Source: Phoronis australis (lineage: Eukaryota > Phoronida > Phoronidae). Taken from it: a stretch of 64,000 nucleotides of DNA. The stretch lies in assembly GCA_002633005.1 (NCBI GenBank), contig NMRA01000184.1, positions 546,328 through 610,327 of the forward strand, in the 5' to 3' direction. The notes under the pieces were generated by a model. The model did no database searches. It was not told the origin of the DNA and worked only from the letters and a program-made list of their open reading frames with translations. Below are positions 9,843 through 21,655 of the stretch, piece by piece (the first letter of the stretch is position 1; each line of letters begins with the position of its first letter). The position numbers and the translations under genes were made by a program.

Positions 9843-10179
9843 GTATCGTCGAGGTTGGTATCACATAACAGAGAACTGTCAGTTCTTCGAAAACCTAGAA
9901 TTTACTTCTCATCTGAGTGATGACACTAAGTCATCTAAATCAACAAACTGCTTGTTGGACGGAATGTGGGTCTCTTTTATAGATTGCCATCAGCTTTATG
10001 AATGACGCCAGTCCGGGTTTTCTCCAGTAAGTGTTGTTCTTCAATATGTTTCACCATTTACTGGTGACAAATATTACGTATTCTTGTAGCTGCAAGCGCA
10101 GGTAAGAAAATAAAGTACCTGAACATAGCACATCATTTGACGCGGAGATGCAATTTGATTTCAGAAAGAAAAGACCTTG

Positions 10180-10479
10180 ATGGTTCGCTTCCACAACTTA
10201 CCCTCGCATTCCCCAAAGCAATATAAATTTTGTACAGACTTGGAAGAATCAAAGCGAAGAACTTCAGTGTTGGAAAGGCTTCTCAGTGAGAATGAGGATG
10301 ACCTTAATAATGTGAACAGACATCGAATATTCAACGTGTATATGGAGAGAATGATTTCCCATCTTTGGGACCTGCTTTGTTCAGCACAATTAGCTCATCT
10401 TGAAAAAAAGAACAGAATTTCGAAATTTGAATTTTGCATTGAACATAATATTGATTTTTGCAACCGAAAATATTTGTAA
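10180..10479 (+). CDS. Hypothetical ORF, 99 aa (possible terminal exon)
   Basis: An ATG at 10180 opens 99 codons to TAA at 10477-10479. The product is charged and helical-looking, with an acidic/basic stretch (LEESKRRTSVLERLLSENED) and a Met/Trp-containing segment (YMERMISHLWDLL), unlike random AT-rich translation. A TTTGATTTCAG acceptor lies just upstream (AG 10163-10164), and the frame is open from it, so this could be a last exon. The nearest donor-like site (GCAG/GTAAGA at 10101/10102) would give a 63-bp intron with little open frame before it. I recognise no domain. Confidence 0.25.
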   Translation: MVRFHNLPSHSPKQYKFCTDLEESKRRTSVLERLLSENEDDLNNVNRHRIFNVYMERMISHLWDLLCSAQLAHLEKKNRISKFEFCIEHNIDFCNRKYL

Positions 10480-10567
10480 ATATATAGACGCTGAGGTTGG
10501 CCAGTAATGAAATATATCAAATCATTTGAAAATATTTGTGAAAAACAAATTAATTTTAGCGTTGGTC

Positions 10568-11397
10568 TACACATTAGGCCTATTTACATGTACGTTTTAA
10601 TTATCATTTGAACGTACCGAGCAAAATCACAACTTTAATCGTCATTTCGTTAACCGCTAAAGTAATGAATTTTGCTTGGCACATCCCCAGCAAAATCTGA
10701 CAGCTATAATAAATCTCTCGGAGTACCTGCTGATAACTGTTGTGGTTCACCAAACGCATTCGCACTTAATGGCTTTGCGGCACTTTCCTTGAAGCACAAA
10801 ACGTGAATTGTTTTAGTTTATTCCGAAAATGTGACCAAAGTGAGATTGCAAGACCTTAATCGGTTTTAGGGTGGTAATAAGCAACGCCTCTCCAAATACT
10901 AACTTCTACGTGTCTTCAGTGGACGACTGTAGACACCGCCAGGTCACCACTCCAACTGTCAGCCTTTTTGCTTCAAGTGAATGACATCACCAGTGGTCAC
11001 GTGCTCCGGATTATGGCAAGTGTTTAATTCTGCATCATTTTTTATCAAGCGGTGATCACATCTTCAGTGACATGTTTTTTCCTGCATCACAATTTCTTGG
11101 TGTAAATGCTTATACTTTTATGTGTTTTGTGTAAAGTATTCTATAGTGGAAAAGGAAATACTATTCATTTGGACATTCTTGTTTTGGGCATTATTTCAAT
11201 TTCTGAAAAGTAAAAATTGACTTTCCATCCAAGTCAGTTTATTTCGTAAAGAGTTTAGCTAGTGGTATCAAAACAATCATCTCTAGTCCCCTAAGCGAAA
11301 GATGATGGTCATTTTGTACCTGGTGATATGCAAATTGGCAAGGGTTGTTCACAGTAACCAAGGTCGGGTGGCAAGTGACTTAAACACATCATACCCA
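10568..11397. repeat. Duplicated block, copy 1 (about 830 bp)
   Basis: This block ends at the N at 11398 and is repeated almost exactly right after it (11399-12248), starting CTACACATTAGG and ending CATCATACCCA. Differences are a few substitutions plus small indels, for example a rewritten stretch after GTGCTCCG and an insertion of about 20 bp in copy 2. The placement around a single N is what an assembler produces when it lays two alleles end to end. No gene is seen inside. Confidence 0.85.
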
Positions 11398-11398
11398 N
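11398..11398. other. Assembly join (single N)
   Basis: A single N separates the two copies of the duplicated block, so the junction is not real contiguous sequence. The true locus probably has one copy. Confidence 0.9.
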
Positions 11399-12248
11399 CT
11401 ACACATTAGGCCTATTTACATGTACGTTTTAATTATCATTTGAACGTACCGAGCAAAATCACAACTTTAATCGTCATTTCGTTAACCGCTAAAGTAATGA
11501 ATTTTGCTTGGCACATCCCCAGCAAAATCTGACAGCTATAATAAATCTCTCGGAGTACCTGCTGATAACTGTTGTGGTTCACCAAACGCATTCGCACTTA
11601 ATGGCTTTGCGGCACTTTCCTTGAAGCACAAAACGTGAATTGTTTTAGTTTATTCCGAAAATGTGACCAAAGTGAGATTGCAAGACCTTAATCGGTTTTA
11701 GGGTGGTAATAAGCAACGCCTCTCCAAATACTAACTTCTACGTGTCTTCAGTGGACGACTGTAGACACCGCCAGGTCACCACTCCAATTGTCAGCCTTTT
11801 TGCTTCAAGTGAATGACATCACCAGTGGTCACGTGCTCCGCAAGTGAAATTTCATTCTGCATCATTTTTTATCAAGCGGTGATCACATCTTCAGTGACAT
11901 GTTTTTTTCTGCATCACAATTTCTTGGTGTAAATGCTTATATTTTTATGTGTTTTGTATGAAGTATTCTATAGTGGAAAAGGAAATACTATTCATTTGGA
12001 CATTCTTGTTTTGGGCATTATTTCAATTTCTGAAAAGTAAAATAAGTGAATTGGAATTTCTTCCCTTTTGACTTTCCATCCAAGTCAGTTTATTTCGTAA
12101 AGAGTTTAGCTAGTGGTATCAAAACAATCATCTCTAGTCCCCTAAGCGAAAGATGATGGTCATTTTGTACCTGGTGATATGCAAATTGGCAAGGGTTGTT
12201 CAGAGTAACCAAGGTCGGGTGGCAAGTGACTTAAACACATCATACCCA
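11399..12248. repeat. Duplicated block, copy 2 (about 850 bp)
   Basis: Second copy of the block at 10568-11397, longer by about 20 bp because of an insertion near 12043-12070 (around GAATTGGAATTTCTTCCC). It is most likely the alternative haplotype. A true recent tandem duplication cannot be excluded. Confidence 0.85.
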
Positions 12249-13527
12249 TATTTAACGGATTCGAGTAAAACACGTTCAGCGGTTCTTCAGTCATAATTTC
12301 AGATGTCCTCGTATAAAAATTCAACCAGCAATCCCTTTATTACACCGCCTGTCGACCAAACCAATTACTGGAAATGGAATCTTCCTCAAATTTCAATTTA
12401 AAATGTAGTCAAGTTTAATTTCGTAAACTTGCGAACCATGAGTTTAACGTCTTTTTACATTTCTAAATGCAGAACACCCAATCCCGCATCAAGTAGTTTT
12501 TAATCTACTCTGTCATTTTAACATCATCCAATCCTGTAAATGTCATGGCATCATCATACTTGTTTATGTAGTTTTAATTAAATTAGTTTATTTATGTATT
12601 AATATATAAACTTCGTTAAAGACACGCATAGACTTTTTGTCAGTGAGCTTGATACTGGTACGTTCGTAATTTCGGAGCAATCTCCTTTCTTCTGGTGTGC
12701 AGGTATGAAGTGAAAGACCGAGAGACATAACAAACAAGCAAACAAACAAACAAACAAATAAAAACAGTAGCTATATTTCGCGACTTCATGTCACATCATC
12801 ACTGAAGCAATGAGCCTAATGAACATATACAGAGCGAAATAAACAGTGAAATACACTTAGAGCGGGAAGAGGGGCAGAGAGTGTGAATGCAACACATTGA
12901 AGTACGGTAGGAAGCCCGTAACCCTATCGAAACAGAGCCAGCGTGCGATACACACCTGTGAGCTGTTCATTCCGCAACAGTTTTTTCGTGACTGATCAAT
13001 AGCGATTCCAGAATCTTTAGCCGAAATATGTCATTTTCAACATAGCTAATGATAGTATTGTCTATTATTCAGTTCTTGCCTAGTCATTTTTCGGCCATGT
13101 TTGTGTACAAAGTGATCTTGAATGGACCTCCCTACATGTGCATAGACAACCGTCGCGAGAGAGAACACACCGTGTGTCCAATGCAACGCTGTTCACGCCT
13201 GAGGATGAAGGCATTCGTCAATATGACATGTGAATTGGTAAACAACATTACGTTTGGCCACTGGTCGTAGTCTTTCACGACTCTGGGGTTAGGTGACGTG
13301 ACTTTATATTCTGATAATAAATAACTACATCCAATCTATCACCAGGTTTTACCACCTTAAATTTATCCCTTACAATCTTCTCAAGCACATTTTCGTCACT
13401 CAGATAATGTTAGACATACAGTTCTTAGTGGTCCTGGTACTAGGTTCAGTGTCTACATAGGAGTCGATCCAGATATGAAAGACCTAACATGAATCAACAA
13501 AAGAATTAGAATAACCATTGTTAACTA
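12249..13527. other. Intergenic, simple repeat only
   Basis: AT-rich DNA with an AAAC-type simple repeat at about 12730-12766. An open frame at 13049-13270 has no protein-like features. Nothing else is recognised. Confidence 0.5.
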
Positions 13528-13753
13528 GAACTTATTTGATGCGTTGAACTTCAAGGTTGAATGCTTGCCAATCAGATGATGTCCTTGTCCATTATTGTGA
13601 CGGTGGGTTTCGTACTCCAACTCGGATTTATCATAAACCTGCGGTTATTGTTGCCTGTTTACATGCTACAAGTTACCTCAAGAGGGCGCACCGGATATCA
13701 TCTGATTGGCAAGCATTTAACCTTGAAGTTCACTCAACGCATCAAACAAGTTC
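13528..13753. mobile_element. Inverted-repeat element (MITE-like), about 226 bp
   Basis: The outer 53 bp at 13528-13580 match the reverse complement of 13697-13753 except for three substitutions and a 4-bp indel. Shared blocks include GAACTT-x-TTTGATGCG and GCTTGCCAATCAGATGAT. The interior of about 115 bp is non-coding. I see no clear target-site duplication. The overlapping 68- and 81-codon frames are artefacts of this element. Confidence 0.7.
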
Positions 13754-13995
13754 CAGTATCATGTTAGGCTTCCGCCATGAAAAATATCGTATGCTAAAGT
13801 AGGTTATCACAGGCTACTGAGCATAATGTCCAAGTCAAAGGATCTCGACGACATGTTACCCGCATTAAAACTTAAGATCGATGATTTACAAGAGAAAGAT
13901 GATGACAGATAAAATTTTACTGAATTGAAGATGTTGTTTTAATTAAAATTGTATGTCTTATTTTCAAAGCGTATAAAGGTCACGTACGATGAAGT

Positions 13996-14075
13996 CAGCT
14001 GCTGATTAGTGCAGCGGTTAAGTCGACGGTTCGAAACTCTAGCACAGCGGTTCGACACCGGCCGCGGGTTCCCGC
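13996..14075 (+). mobile_element. tRNA-like sequence, probably SINE head
   Basis: An A-box-like TAGTGCAGCGGTTAAG and a B-box-like GGTTCGACACC are spaced roughly as in a tRNA promoter. The stems do not close properly, so a SINE remnant or tRNA pseudogene is favoured. It differs from the family at 9416-9660. Confidence 0.4.
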
Positions 14076-15257
14076 CAAAATGTTATCCAACTTACGTTGA
14101 ATAACTAAATGGGTTATTCAACTGTTGTATTGGCCATGTCATTCTGATAATGTGGTATAAACGTTTTATATATGTATCTATATATTGTTTAACTAATTAT
14201 TCTGGTATTAAGCTTACTACAAGAGGTGAAATATGACGGAAATAACTAATCAGTTTTTGTGTCAAACGGTGTGTAATTATTTTAGTTTTTACCACTGCTT
14301 TTCCTCCTCACCCTTAGTTTGAACCATTTTCTGATGCCAAATTAACAATCAATTCATACTGCAGCTGGCTGCCAAGATGGAAGGAATGGTATATGTACAT
14401 GAACAAACTATGAAGACGGATATCTTTAGGTTAGAAAATGTGTATCTAATCATCTTACCCATTTGACGACCCTTGCATAATGACCCGTGCATTACAATGA
14501 AGGGGATACTGGCTGGTCCGCGTTATAATCTTTGTACTCGAAATCTAACTCGATATTAGTTTTAACGCTTCTGTTCTATCTCTATTCCAACTTATGATAG
14601 TTGTAGATTATTCCGGACTGGATTCTAGTATGGATCAGTACGTGGATGACTGTGTACTAACCATGTTTTGTACTTGATATCCCCAGCATTAAAGCTATAA
14701 GTTCTAGTCTGAACTCGAAATCTCGAGCTTTTACTCTAAATATCAAGATTTCACTAGAGTTTGAACACGTATCAAATGATTATCAAGTGCATTTTCCATT
14801 CATATGAGTAATCCATAGTATGCCCTAGCAGAGAATAAATAGTTATCTGTCTTGAGTTTTTATTAAATGAAAAAAAAAATGTTAAAAATATTTTCAAGTT
14901 CCATTTCGAAGATAACGATAGGACGCCGAGCCGAGGACTTGACGCGTTATTTTCAATTTTTTGGAAATTGTAACTTTCGACTTTTTGCCGAAAGTAGTTA
15001 CATTAATGGCTTCCTGTCTCGAATTTGCATCGAGTTCAGCAATAGAAAAACACTTTGAAATATTACATTGTGCGGTTGAAGTGGGCACAATGACCTCGCA
15101 CATTTAGTTCCACAGTTTGTTTGAAAGTGCTCACAGCACTCAAGTGATGAATGCAACAGGTTTAGCGCTATTTTTTTCTTTTTTTCACTCAGTTCACGCT
15201 CCCAAGACCTAAATACCACTGCGACAAGAGATCAGGGGTCAATACAGAAGAGGAAAC
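14076..15257. other. Intergenic, nothing recognised
   Basis: AT-rich DNA with small overlapping open frames on both strands near 14867-15219. A pyrimidine tract ending CACTCAG at about 15192 looks like an acceptor, but the frame behind it closes within a few codons. Confidence 0.4.
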
Positions 15258-15272
15258 ATGTTGCATGCAGAC

Positions 15273-15650
15273 GCGGAGTCAGAAATAACATGTCGCACAA
15301 CACCGCTTAGCAAACTAGTTTCACAGTACAAAGACACTTTCATCGATCTTATCGATACCCGACAAAATTCTGGCGCGGAGTCACAGGTTACATGTCGCAG
15401 AACACCCTTTAGCAAACAATTTTCACAGTACAAAGACACTTCCATTGATCATATAGATACTCAACAAAATTCTGGGACGGAGCCACAAACTAAATGTCTC
15501 ACAACAACCCTTAGCAAAGAAATTTCATCGTACAAAGGCACTTCCATGTATCTTATCGATACTCAACAAAATTCTGGTTCGGAGTCACAAATGACATGTC
15601 GCACAACACCGCTTATCAAGCTAGTTGCATAATACAAAGGCACAGTTACG
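15273..15650. repeat. 102-bp tandem repeat, about 3.6 copies
   Basis: Unit starts at 15273, 15375, 15477 and 15579 give an exact 102-bp period without indels. In the plus frame from ATG 15258 this reads as a 34-residue repeat (…CRTTPLSK…QYKDT…IDTQQNSG…) for 124 codons to TAA 15630-15632. Differences between units fall on all three codon positions, and the stop arises from a CAG-to-TAA change inside the fourth unit, after which repeat sequence continues. The minus strand is also open. A minisatellite is therefore more likely than a protein repeat, though a lineage-specific protein cannot be ruled out. Confidence 0.75.
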
Positions 15651-18600
15651 TCGACTCCTAAGAACGGACTAGGCAATAGTCTAAACAAAGGCACTTTACG
15701 GTATCCTCCTTGTCGGTGCAAGCTCGGAGTTATCAGGTCTCTCATCGGACGAGCGCAAAATTCTTAAGCGCTAACATGCAGACAAAAGAATCCGTGGAGT
15801 AAAAAGAATGAATATATATGGACTTGTTATTACCACAAGAAAAGTAGCATGGATCTCACATTAGTTCATAAGCGGACAATTTGCTAGGTGTCAAAAGAGG
15901 TCAAATGGAGGTAATACATTGCCTAAACCACGTTTTTAAAGAGCAGTTGCGTGGGGCATTCGGATATTTTCGTAGTCATAGATTTTTCCTCGAAGGCATT
16001 TCTAAGATAGGTCTGGGCAACTGTTCCCGATGCCGTGCTTGCTCCTGATACTACTGAAACTAAAATGCCGGTGTAATATCAAAATGATAACTCCTCGGTG
16101 ACAGGTCGTTATACATTGAAAACCGAAGGTGCTGATTTAGTGTTTTGCGCTCTACTTTCTAGTTCAGTCAACTATCACGTGAAACAAAGCCAAAGTGAGG
16201 TTCAACTCTGATATTCAATGCTTTTTGAATCCGTCTTTCCAACTACAAAGATTCGTTTTCCTAATATCCCAACAGCACTGACACCAGATTATATAATCGA
16301 GTACCCCCGGAGCCACAAGATCGAGCATTTCCCAAGCCTATTCTAGTGGTACTCGGTATCGAAAAAATATCGATATCAAATTGACAATATGGATTTCGAG
16401 ATCGACCGATTATCAAGTATCGGTAACGAACCCTATTATTACTGCGCATGGCTGAAACCTTCGGGAAAATGCTTGACCACACGTTGATGTAATTTAATTA
16501 TGATTGCCAGTTTGTATTAATTTATAACATAGTTTTACAATACATAATTAAAAATAAATTTTTGTTTCGTGTTTGATTACACATTGTACTGTCGCAGCCC
16601 CCGTTTTGTCTGGCACGCGGTCGACCTTTCGCGAGATTTTTCGCTAATCATCCATTTTACGGTTTTATAAAATGCCAGCGGAAGATGATTATAGGCTAAG
16701 TTACTTTTAGGGCATAAGGTATCTCCGAAGAAATTGAAGTCTACGAAAATATCCGAGGTGTTTAGAAGTATTAGCTCCCTGCAGAGGAAATTTTTAATGT
16801 TTTTATTATGTTTTCTTTGTAAATATGTAATTAAAATAAAATAAAATAAAAATAAATTACCACTTAGAAGTTGCTTTTGAATTAAAGAAAATTCACTCTC
16901 AAAGATGTTGAATCACTTTCTTACAATTTTAAGTACTAGGTTCTGAAATGTTTCGTAAAGAGACCGGGCAGGATTCTAAGAGATTACACAGTTTTGATTT
17001 TTCAAGAAAATGTCGATTATCAATCGAAAAATTAACTTTAACAAAAGCAGCCAGTCGTATTATCACGACCAATAAGTATTCATATTGAGAGCCACGTGAC
17101 TCATACTTTCCAGGATTCGACAGCGAACATAAACATATGCAGTGTGTCGAGTTCGGCACGTAGCTAGTAAATATCCTTCTTTCTCAAGAACTTTTAACTG
17201 TACGATCCACCGATGACAGTATTTTATACAAGAATATAACCATCATGCTGCAGAAGTCGTAGTTTTAGCGACTCTCACGGAAGCGAAAATGATGATCAGG
17301 AATCCCAGCCTCAGGAATATAAGACCACGTTCGATACGGAAATTTGGTGACTTCGATCGTTAAATCTTGGTACACGTATATCAACAGGCTTAGTCATACA
17401 ACCTGTGACCGCTGAACTAAGAAAATCTTCAAAAGGTGTTTGTTCGTGTAACTGGTTCGTGAGACTTAGCGGAGATAAGAAAATGATATTCCGCACAAGT
17501 ATCCAGTTGCCTTGTTGTTTTTCCTGCGAATAGATAAATTTTCAAGTCATTAATACAAACAGACTTTGATAAGTTGCCAATTGACCGTTCAAAATAAATG
17601 TGAAGCGATCTTCAATCATATGTGATTAAGACAAATCCGGTTGGCAGATTTGTGCTGGCGGTGTGAATGTTAACACTACTGCGGAAGAGATCACGTTAGT
17701 TGAGGACACGTCCATGTCACCTGGGGGAGTGTACCCGTACCTAAGGTTTCTACAGATCCTTCTTCAGCCTTTTTCTTCTCCTCAAATATTAAGATTCTAA
17801 AAATGACAACGAAGATGTCATATAACTTGAGTCTTGTACAGTAGATCACAAACAGTGTAAAAGAATTATAGGTTCCAACTGCAGTTAGTGATGTGTGCCT
17901 AGCTGATTTTTTTATGGAGGTTACTACTAAGTAGAAAGGGAGAAAAATACACAAGCAATACTGAGGGGGGGGGGTGCAGGAGTCGTTCAAGAGTATCATT
18001 TCATTGTTTCCAGGCTACTTCCCTCACTGTTACTGCAACTTCATTTTCCCGATCTCCAATAACCAATCTCACCATCTACCTAGTTCTCTCCAAATTATCT
18101 CACGGCGTCCCTAACTCCCCCTCGGGGTTATCGCAAATAGTCGCAGCAAAGTGCGAACAGTTACGAGGCCAACATGTCAGTTAATTCAATATCAATGCCA
18201 CCACAACATTCCTGGACCTTTTCGTATTTTCTTTTATATCAAAAAAAATGTCCCGAAGAACCTTGAAGCGAAAAAAAGTGCAGCAGAAGGTGGATCGTCG
18301 TATCCTACTATGGTTACCACTTTGCGTGGGTACGCCATGAGAAGAGAGCAGTGCGTGGTCAGTTGCATGAAGCAATCCCACATAGGGACTCAGTTAAGAG
18401 CCATTCCACGGGAAAATGTTTCAGATTCAACTTAAACTTTGTGTATGTAATCGTGGTGTGGCTCTGATACAAAAATCACCAATTTTGCACTTATTGACCT
18501 CCTAGTTTTATACTTACAAGCCTTCCCAAGGTTTACGAAGAAAACGACACGTTTTTGCATACCGAAAACAGCAATTTTCCAACAGGTAGATTGCATACAA

Positions 18601-20169
18601 TGGGAGAAAACACATAATGACATTAGAAAGTGGGACATGAGGGCTATCAAATAAAACTGATACTAATAATTTCTCTTCGTTCATTATGTGACAAGGGAGA
18701 CAGGGGAGATAAGTCCGGAAGCACCATTGAGCGTTCATAACTGACCGTGGGTCAGATGTTACGTAGGCAGAAGTAATGGCATATTTGCTTGGTGCCAATA
18801 CCCAAATGGGTTAACGACCTTAGAGACAATTTTTAGGCTGACTTGAATTTTTCACGTGACTTTTAATGAAAGATTCCGATTTATGCACTATTTCAAGGCA
18901 ATTTAGCTTTTATTTATAAACAATTATTTTAAATTAAGTGTTCAAGGCTGTATGAAGCGGTGGAACTAAAATTTTGTTCACTTTGAAGGCAAAAGCCTAC
19001 ATCACAGGATGTTCTAAATACAAAACTGAAAAAATGGTCTAAATCACACGGTGCATTCAAAAGTTATCAGCACTTACGTGTCAAATTTTGACCGGGTCTG
19101 ATATCTTGCGATGTCACCGGATAGGTTCCATGTTTAAAGCGCTTAAACTTTATTTTCACAAATATTCTAGGAGCAAAATTTGGTGACACATATCCTTACC
19201 TACTATTCTGTACAATCCAATAGTTTACACCAGAATTTAATCTTGCTGGTGAATCTTATTGAATGGTTAAAGTGCTCACAATTTAGGTTACTTGGACAAC
19301 ATGGCGACTTTTGTGAACTAAAAGGCATGTTCAACCGGCTGCATTGTCATAGGTGGAGATTTAATAATACATTTGCAGACAGACTGCTACAAAAAGCAGT
19401 TTTGTAAAATCTTCCAGTGCTTGTGCCATAACTATTATGAATCTTCTATTTATTTCAATGTGAAGTGTTCATTCAGTTGACCTAGCACTCTACTAAAAAT
19501 ACTGTTGAAATTGTTTTGAAATCGTCGTTTTTTGTTTGAAAGTCAACTTTTATTAAGGTATGATTATGTGTCACAACAGGACACCTATTCTCTAACTTGC
19601 ATGAGTACATTCTGCATGTTTTGTTACTTTCTACTTCAAGATATATCCAAGCAATGAAATATGAAAAATCTTACATTTGAATTATGAAAACTGAAGCTTA
19701 CTCGAATCCTTCTGCCTCATAGCTTCATATTTTTATCATGCTTGTCAAATTCTGGTTTATGGCACTCAGTCGGCATGGTAACAATCTACTTCAAAAACCC
19801 ACGGACTTCTATAAAAAAGTAATGGCCTGCAGAAAACAGATTCAGTGATATGCTAGTAAACTTTCGTTGCGTTTAGCACCTACTATGCTTTCAAAAGCAC
19901 CGAGTCAAATTACATAGAGGTTTATGCACCTTGTACGCAACTTGGATCCACCACTGCACGAACACTTGGGTTGCAGTGAAGTTTTTATGCCTTGTGCAAA
20001 TGTTACGCTGGTTAGAATAAAAATTAATAGAAATAACGAAAGCTGTCAGTTGTGTTTTTTTTCTGATTTTATTACGAATCGCCATTTCTTGTTGCTGTCT
20101 GCCTGACATTTGCTGAAATCAAGGTGGGTGACTTTTGAAGTAAAATGCTATTACGCCGTTTATCGGGTA
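15651..20169. other. Intergenic, no recognised gene
   Basis: About 4.5 kb without convincing exons. Open frames of 60-102 codons (for example near 17691-17999 and 18151-18435) are low-complexity or overlap others on the opposite strand. Short A- and G-runs occur (poly-G near 17964). I see no transposon ends or RNA genes. Confidence 0.4.
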
Positions 20170-20245
20170 GGATTTTGTTCTACCTGCAGCGGGAGCGTCT
20201 TACTGCGACCGCGAAGGTAGCAAGTTCCGATCTCCGCTGGAACTA
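20170..20245 (+). mobile_element. Degenerate tRNA-like SINE fragment
   Basis: The run GAGCGTCTTACTGCGACCGC followed by GAAGGTAGCAAGTTCCGATC resembles the A-box-to-B-box interval of tRNA-derived SINEs, with a mutated B box. It is too decayed for a tRNA gene. Confidence 0.4.
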
Positions 20246-21106
20246 GTCTCAGAAAATCACTTTTTTCGCACATTAATTCGGTTTTACGCAAAACAACAAA
20301 TTTCCGGAGAATCTTGTGTAGGAATACCAAGTGCAATAAAATGTTGCTTAGAAAATCAACTGAAAATGGAACTACACCAAAATGTGTAATTACATGAAAA
20401 TAAATGTAGAGCCGTTAATTGGTGTTTTGTATTCATCAAAAGAAGTAATTACAACGCCATTTACTTGCTTGAAGGCTGTCTATAGAGAAACCATATAACT
20501 AAAATGGCCGACATTTTCGACACCTCCCTCCGATAACCTACTCTCCTGAGCCCCGATCATTACCGTGAATTCCATAATTCAACCGGTTCGCTACCTAAGT
20601 CTCGCACAAGACACTGCAAATAACAATCGCTCGACTCACGGTTTCCTACGACCCTGCACGGAAATCACGTAACAAGTCAGTTAGACATTACTCATTTTGT
20701 TTCAAATTCTGCATTTGACCGTGATATCATTAATAATATCATTACTCACGGCTGTTCTTTTGACAATAGAATTATAAGGGAACATACTGGTCAATCAACA
20801 TTACTCTTATATAAATTGCACGCCTGGCTAGTTTTTGAATTAATATTTCACTTATTAGAATAGTCACGACCAATCACGTGAAGGAGATGGTCAAGCACAG
20901 GTAACACAAATTTAATCATCTCTTAGTGCGATATGAAACATGTACAGTCGATAGTTACATGTTAAATATTTGTCAAAAAGTACCGTGAAATAACCACGCT
21001 TTCCGTGAACGAGATAACAACGCCCACGTGCTTTTGTTTGTAAACAGCAGTCAGGGTCGTAGGTCGTGAGTCAACCGGAACTGATGTCACAAACTTGACC
21101 TGAATC

Positions 21107-21139
21107 ATGGCGACAACGCTGCAGAGGGAACGTGTTTGA
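21107..21139 (+). promoter_or_regulatory. Upstream ORF 1 (10 codons)
   Basis: ATG at 21107 in a good context (ATCATGG) encodes MATTLQRERV, then TGA, ending 78 bases before the main start codon. If transcribed, it could reduce initiation at the main ORF. It depends on a transcription start upstream of 21107, which cannot be seen. Confidence 0.3.
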
Positions 21140-21145
21140 ATCGGT

Positions 21146-21193
21146 ATGTCCGTTGTAAGGTCGCAAAGATACGAGATTCACTTCAAATTCTAG
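21146..21193 (+). promoter_or_regulatory. Upstream ORF 2 (15 codons)
   Basis: ATG at 21146 opens 15 codons to TAG at 21191-21193, 24 bases before the main ATG. The ATG lies in GGTATGTC, which could instead be a splice donor of a 5' UTR intron, so the reading is uncertain. Confidence 0.25.
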
Positions 21194-21217
21194 TTTATTG
21201 GGCTTATTTGAAACAAG

Positions 21218-21430
21218 ATGTATCCAAACAAGTCGCGCAAAAGCGTGGATGAAACTGATAGAAAGTCTTACTGTAGTAAACAGGAAGATTTCGAAAAGCG
21301 ACTCGCCAAGAAAAAAGGCCTGGAGATTGACCAACTTCCCGACGGTGTGGCGTTTAGTCCCCCAGCCGTAAGCGTCGGTGAGAAACCTGAGGAGAAAAAG
21401 GACGACGACACTTTTGTCAAGAAAGCATCG
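21218..21430 (+). CDS. SH2D5: PTB-domain adaptor (SH2D5-like), exon 1: residues 1-71
   Basis: First coding exon of a signalling adaptor. ATG 21218 is supported as the start because an in-frame TGA lies nine bases upstream and the frame then runs to a consensus donor (TCG/GTAAGT at 21430/21431). It encodes 71 residues, ending phase 0. The sequence is highly charged and lacks a signal peptide or membrane span: MYPNKSRKSVDETDRK at the start, a Lys/Glu-rich helix-like part (EDFEKRLAKKKGLEIDQL), then an acidic stretch (EEKKDDDTF) leading into the PTB domain. No known domain lies here, and from memory this N-terminus is longer than the one in vertebrate SH2D5. Joining to exon 2, 30.6 kb away, is inferred from matching phase and from exon 2 starting exactly at the PTB first strand. 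Confidence 0.65.
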
Positions 21431-21581
21431 GTAAGTGATATCTGTTGTAACAACCTATGTTAGTTTTAGTCGTATGAAAGGAAATCGATGTGTGATTAGC
21501 TCACAACAATGAGCTGTCTGAGTGCTTTTCCGATCAGCTGATCAGGTTGATCGAGTGTAACTCATCACAGTATGGGTGTTG

Positions 21582-21655
21582 AACTTGGCTGAATTGGTAG
21601 ACATGCCTGTACTATTATACAAGAGCGTGTTCATGTTCGAAGAAAGTTGAAGTTG
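21582..21655 (+). mobile_element. tRNA-like SINE fragment in intron 1
   Basis: TTGGCTGAATTGGTAGACATG matches a pol III A box well, and TGTTCATGTTCGAA some 50 bases later is a weak B box. The stems do not fold as a working tRNA. Confidence 0.35.

Larger units (their letters stand above)
20870..21217 (+). promoter_or_regulatory. Promoter / 5' UTR region of the PTB adaptor gene
   Basis: This region lies directly upstream of the first coding exon. Motifs seen include CCAATCACGTG (CCAAT box plus E box, near 20871), CCCACGTGCT (E box, near 21022), TGTTTGTAAACA (forkhead-like, near 21036), TGAGTCA (AP-1-like, near 21067), TGATGTCA (CRE-like, near 21082) and ATCATGGCGAC (YY1-like, near 21105). No TATA box is apparent. 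Motif content is seen; promoter function is inferred from position. Two short upstream ORFs lie in the last 110 bp. Confidence 0.4.

Noticed and set aside
15239-15445. Minus-strand frame over the 102-bp repeat
   Set aside because: Both strands are open because the repeat unit is a multiple of three. Neither shows coding bias.
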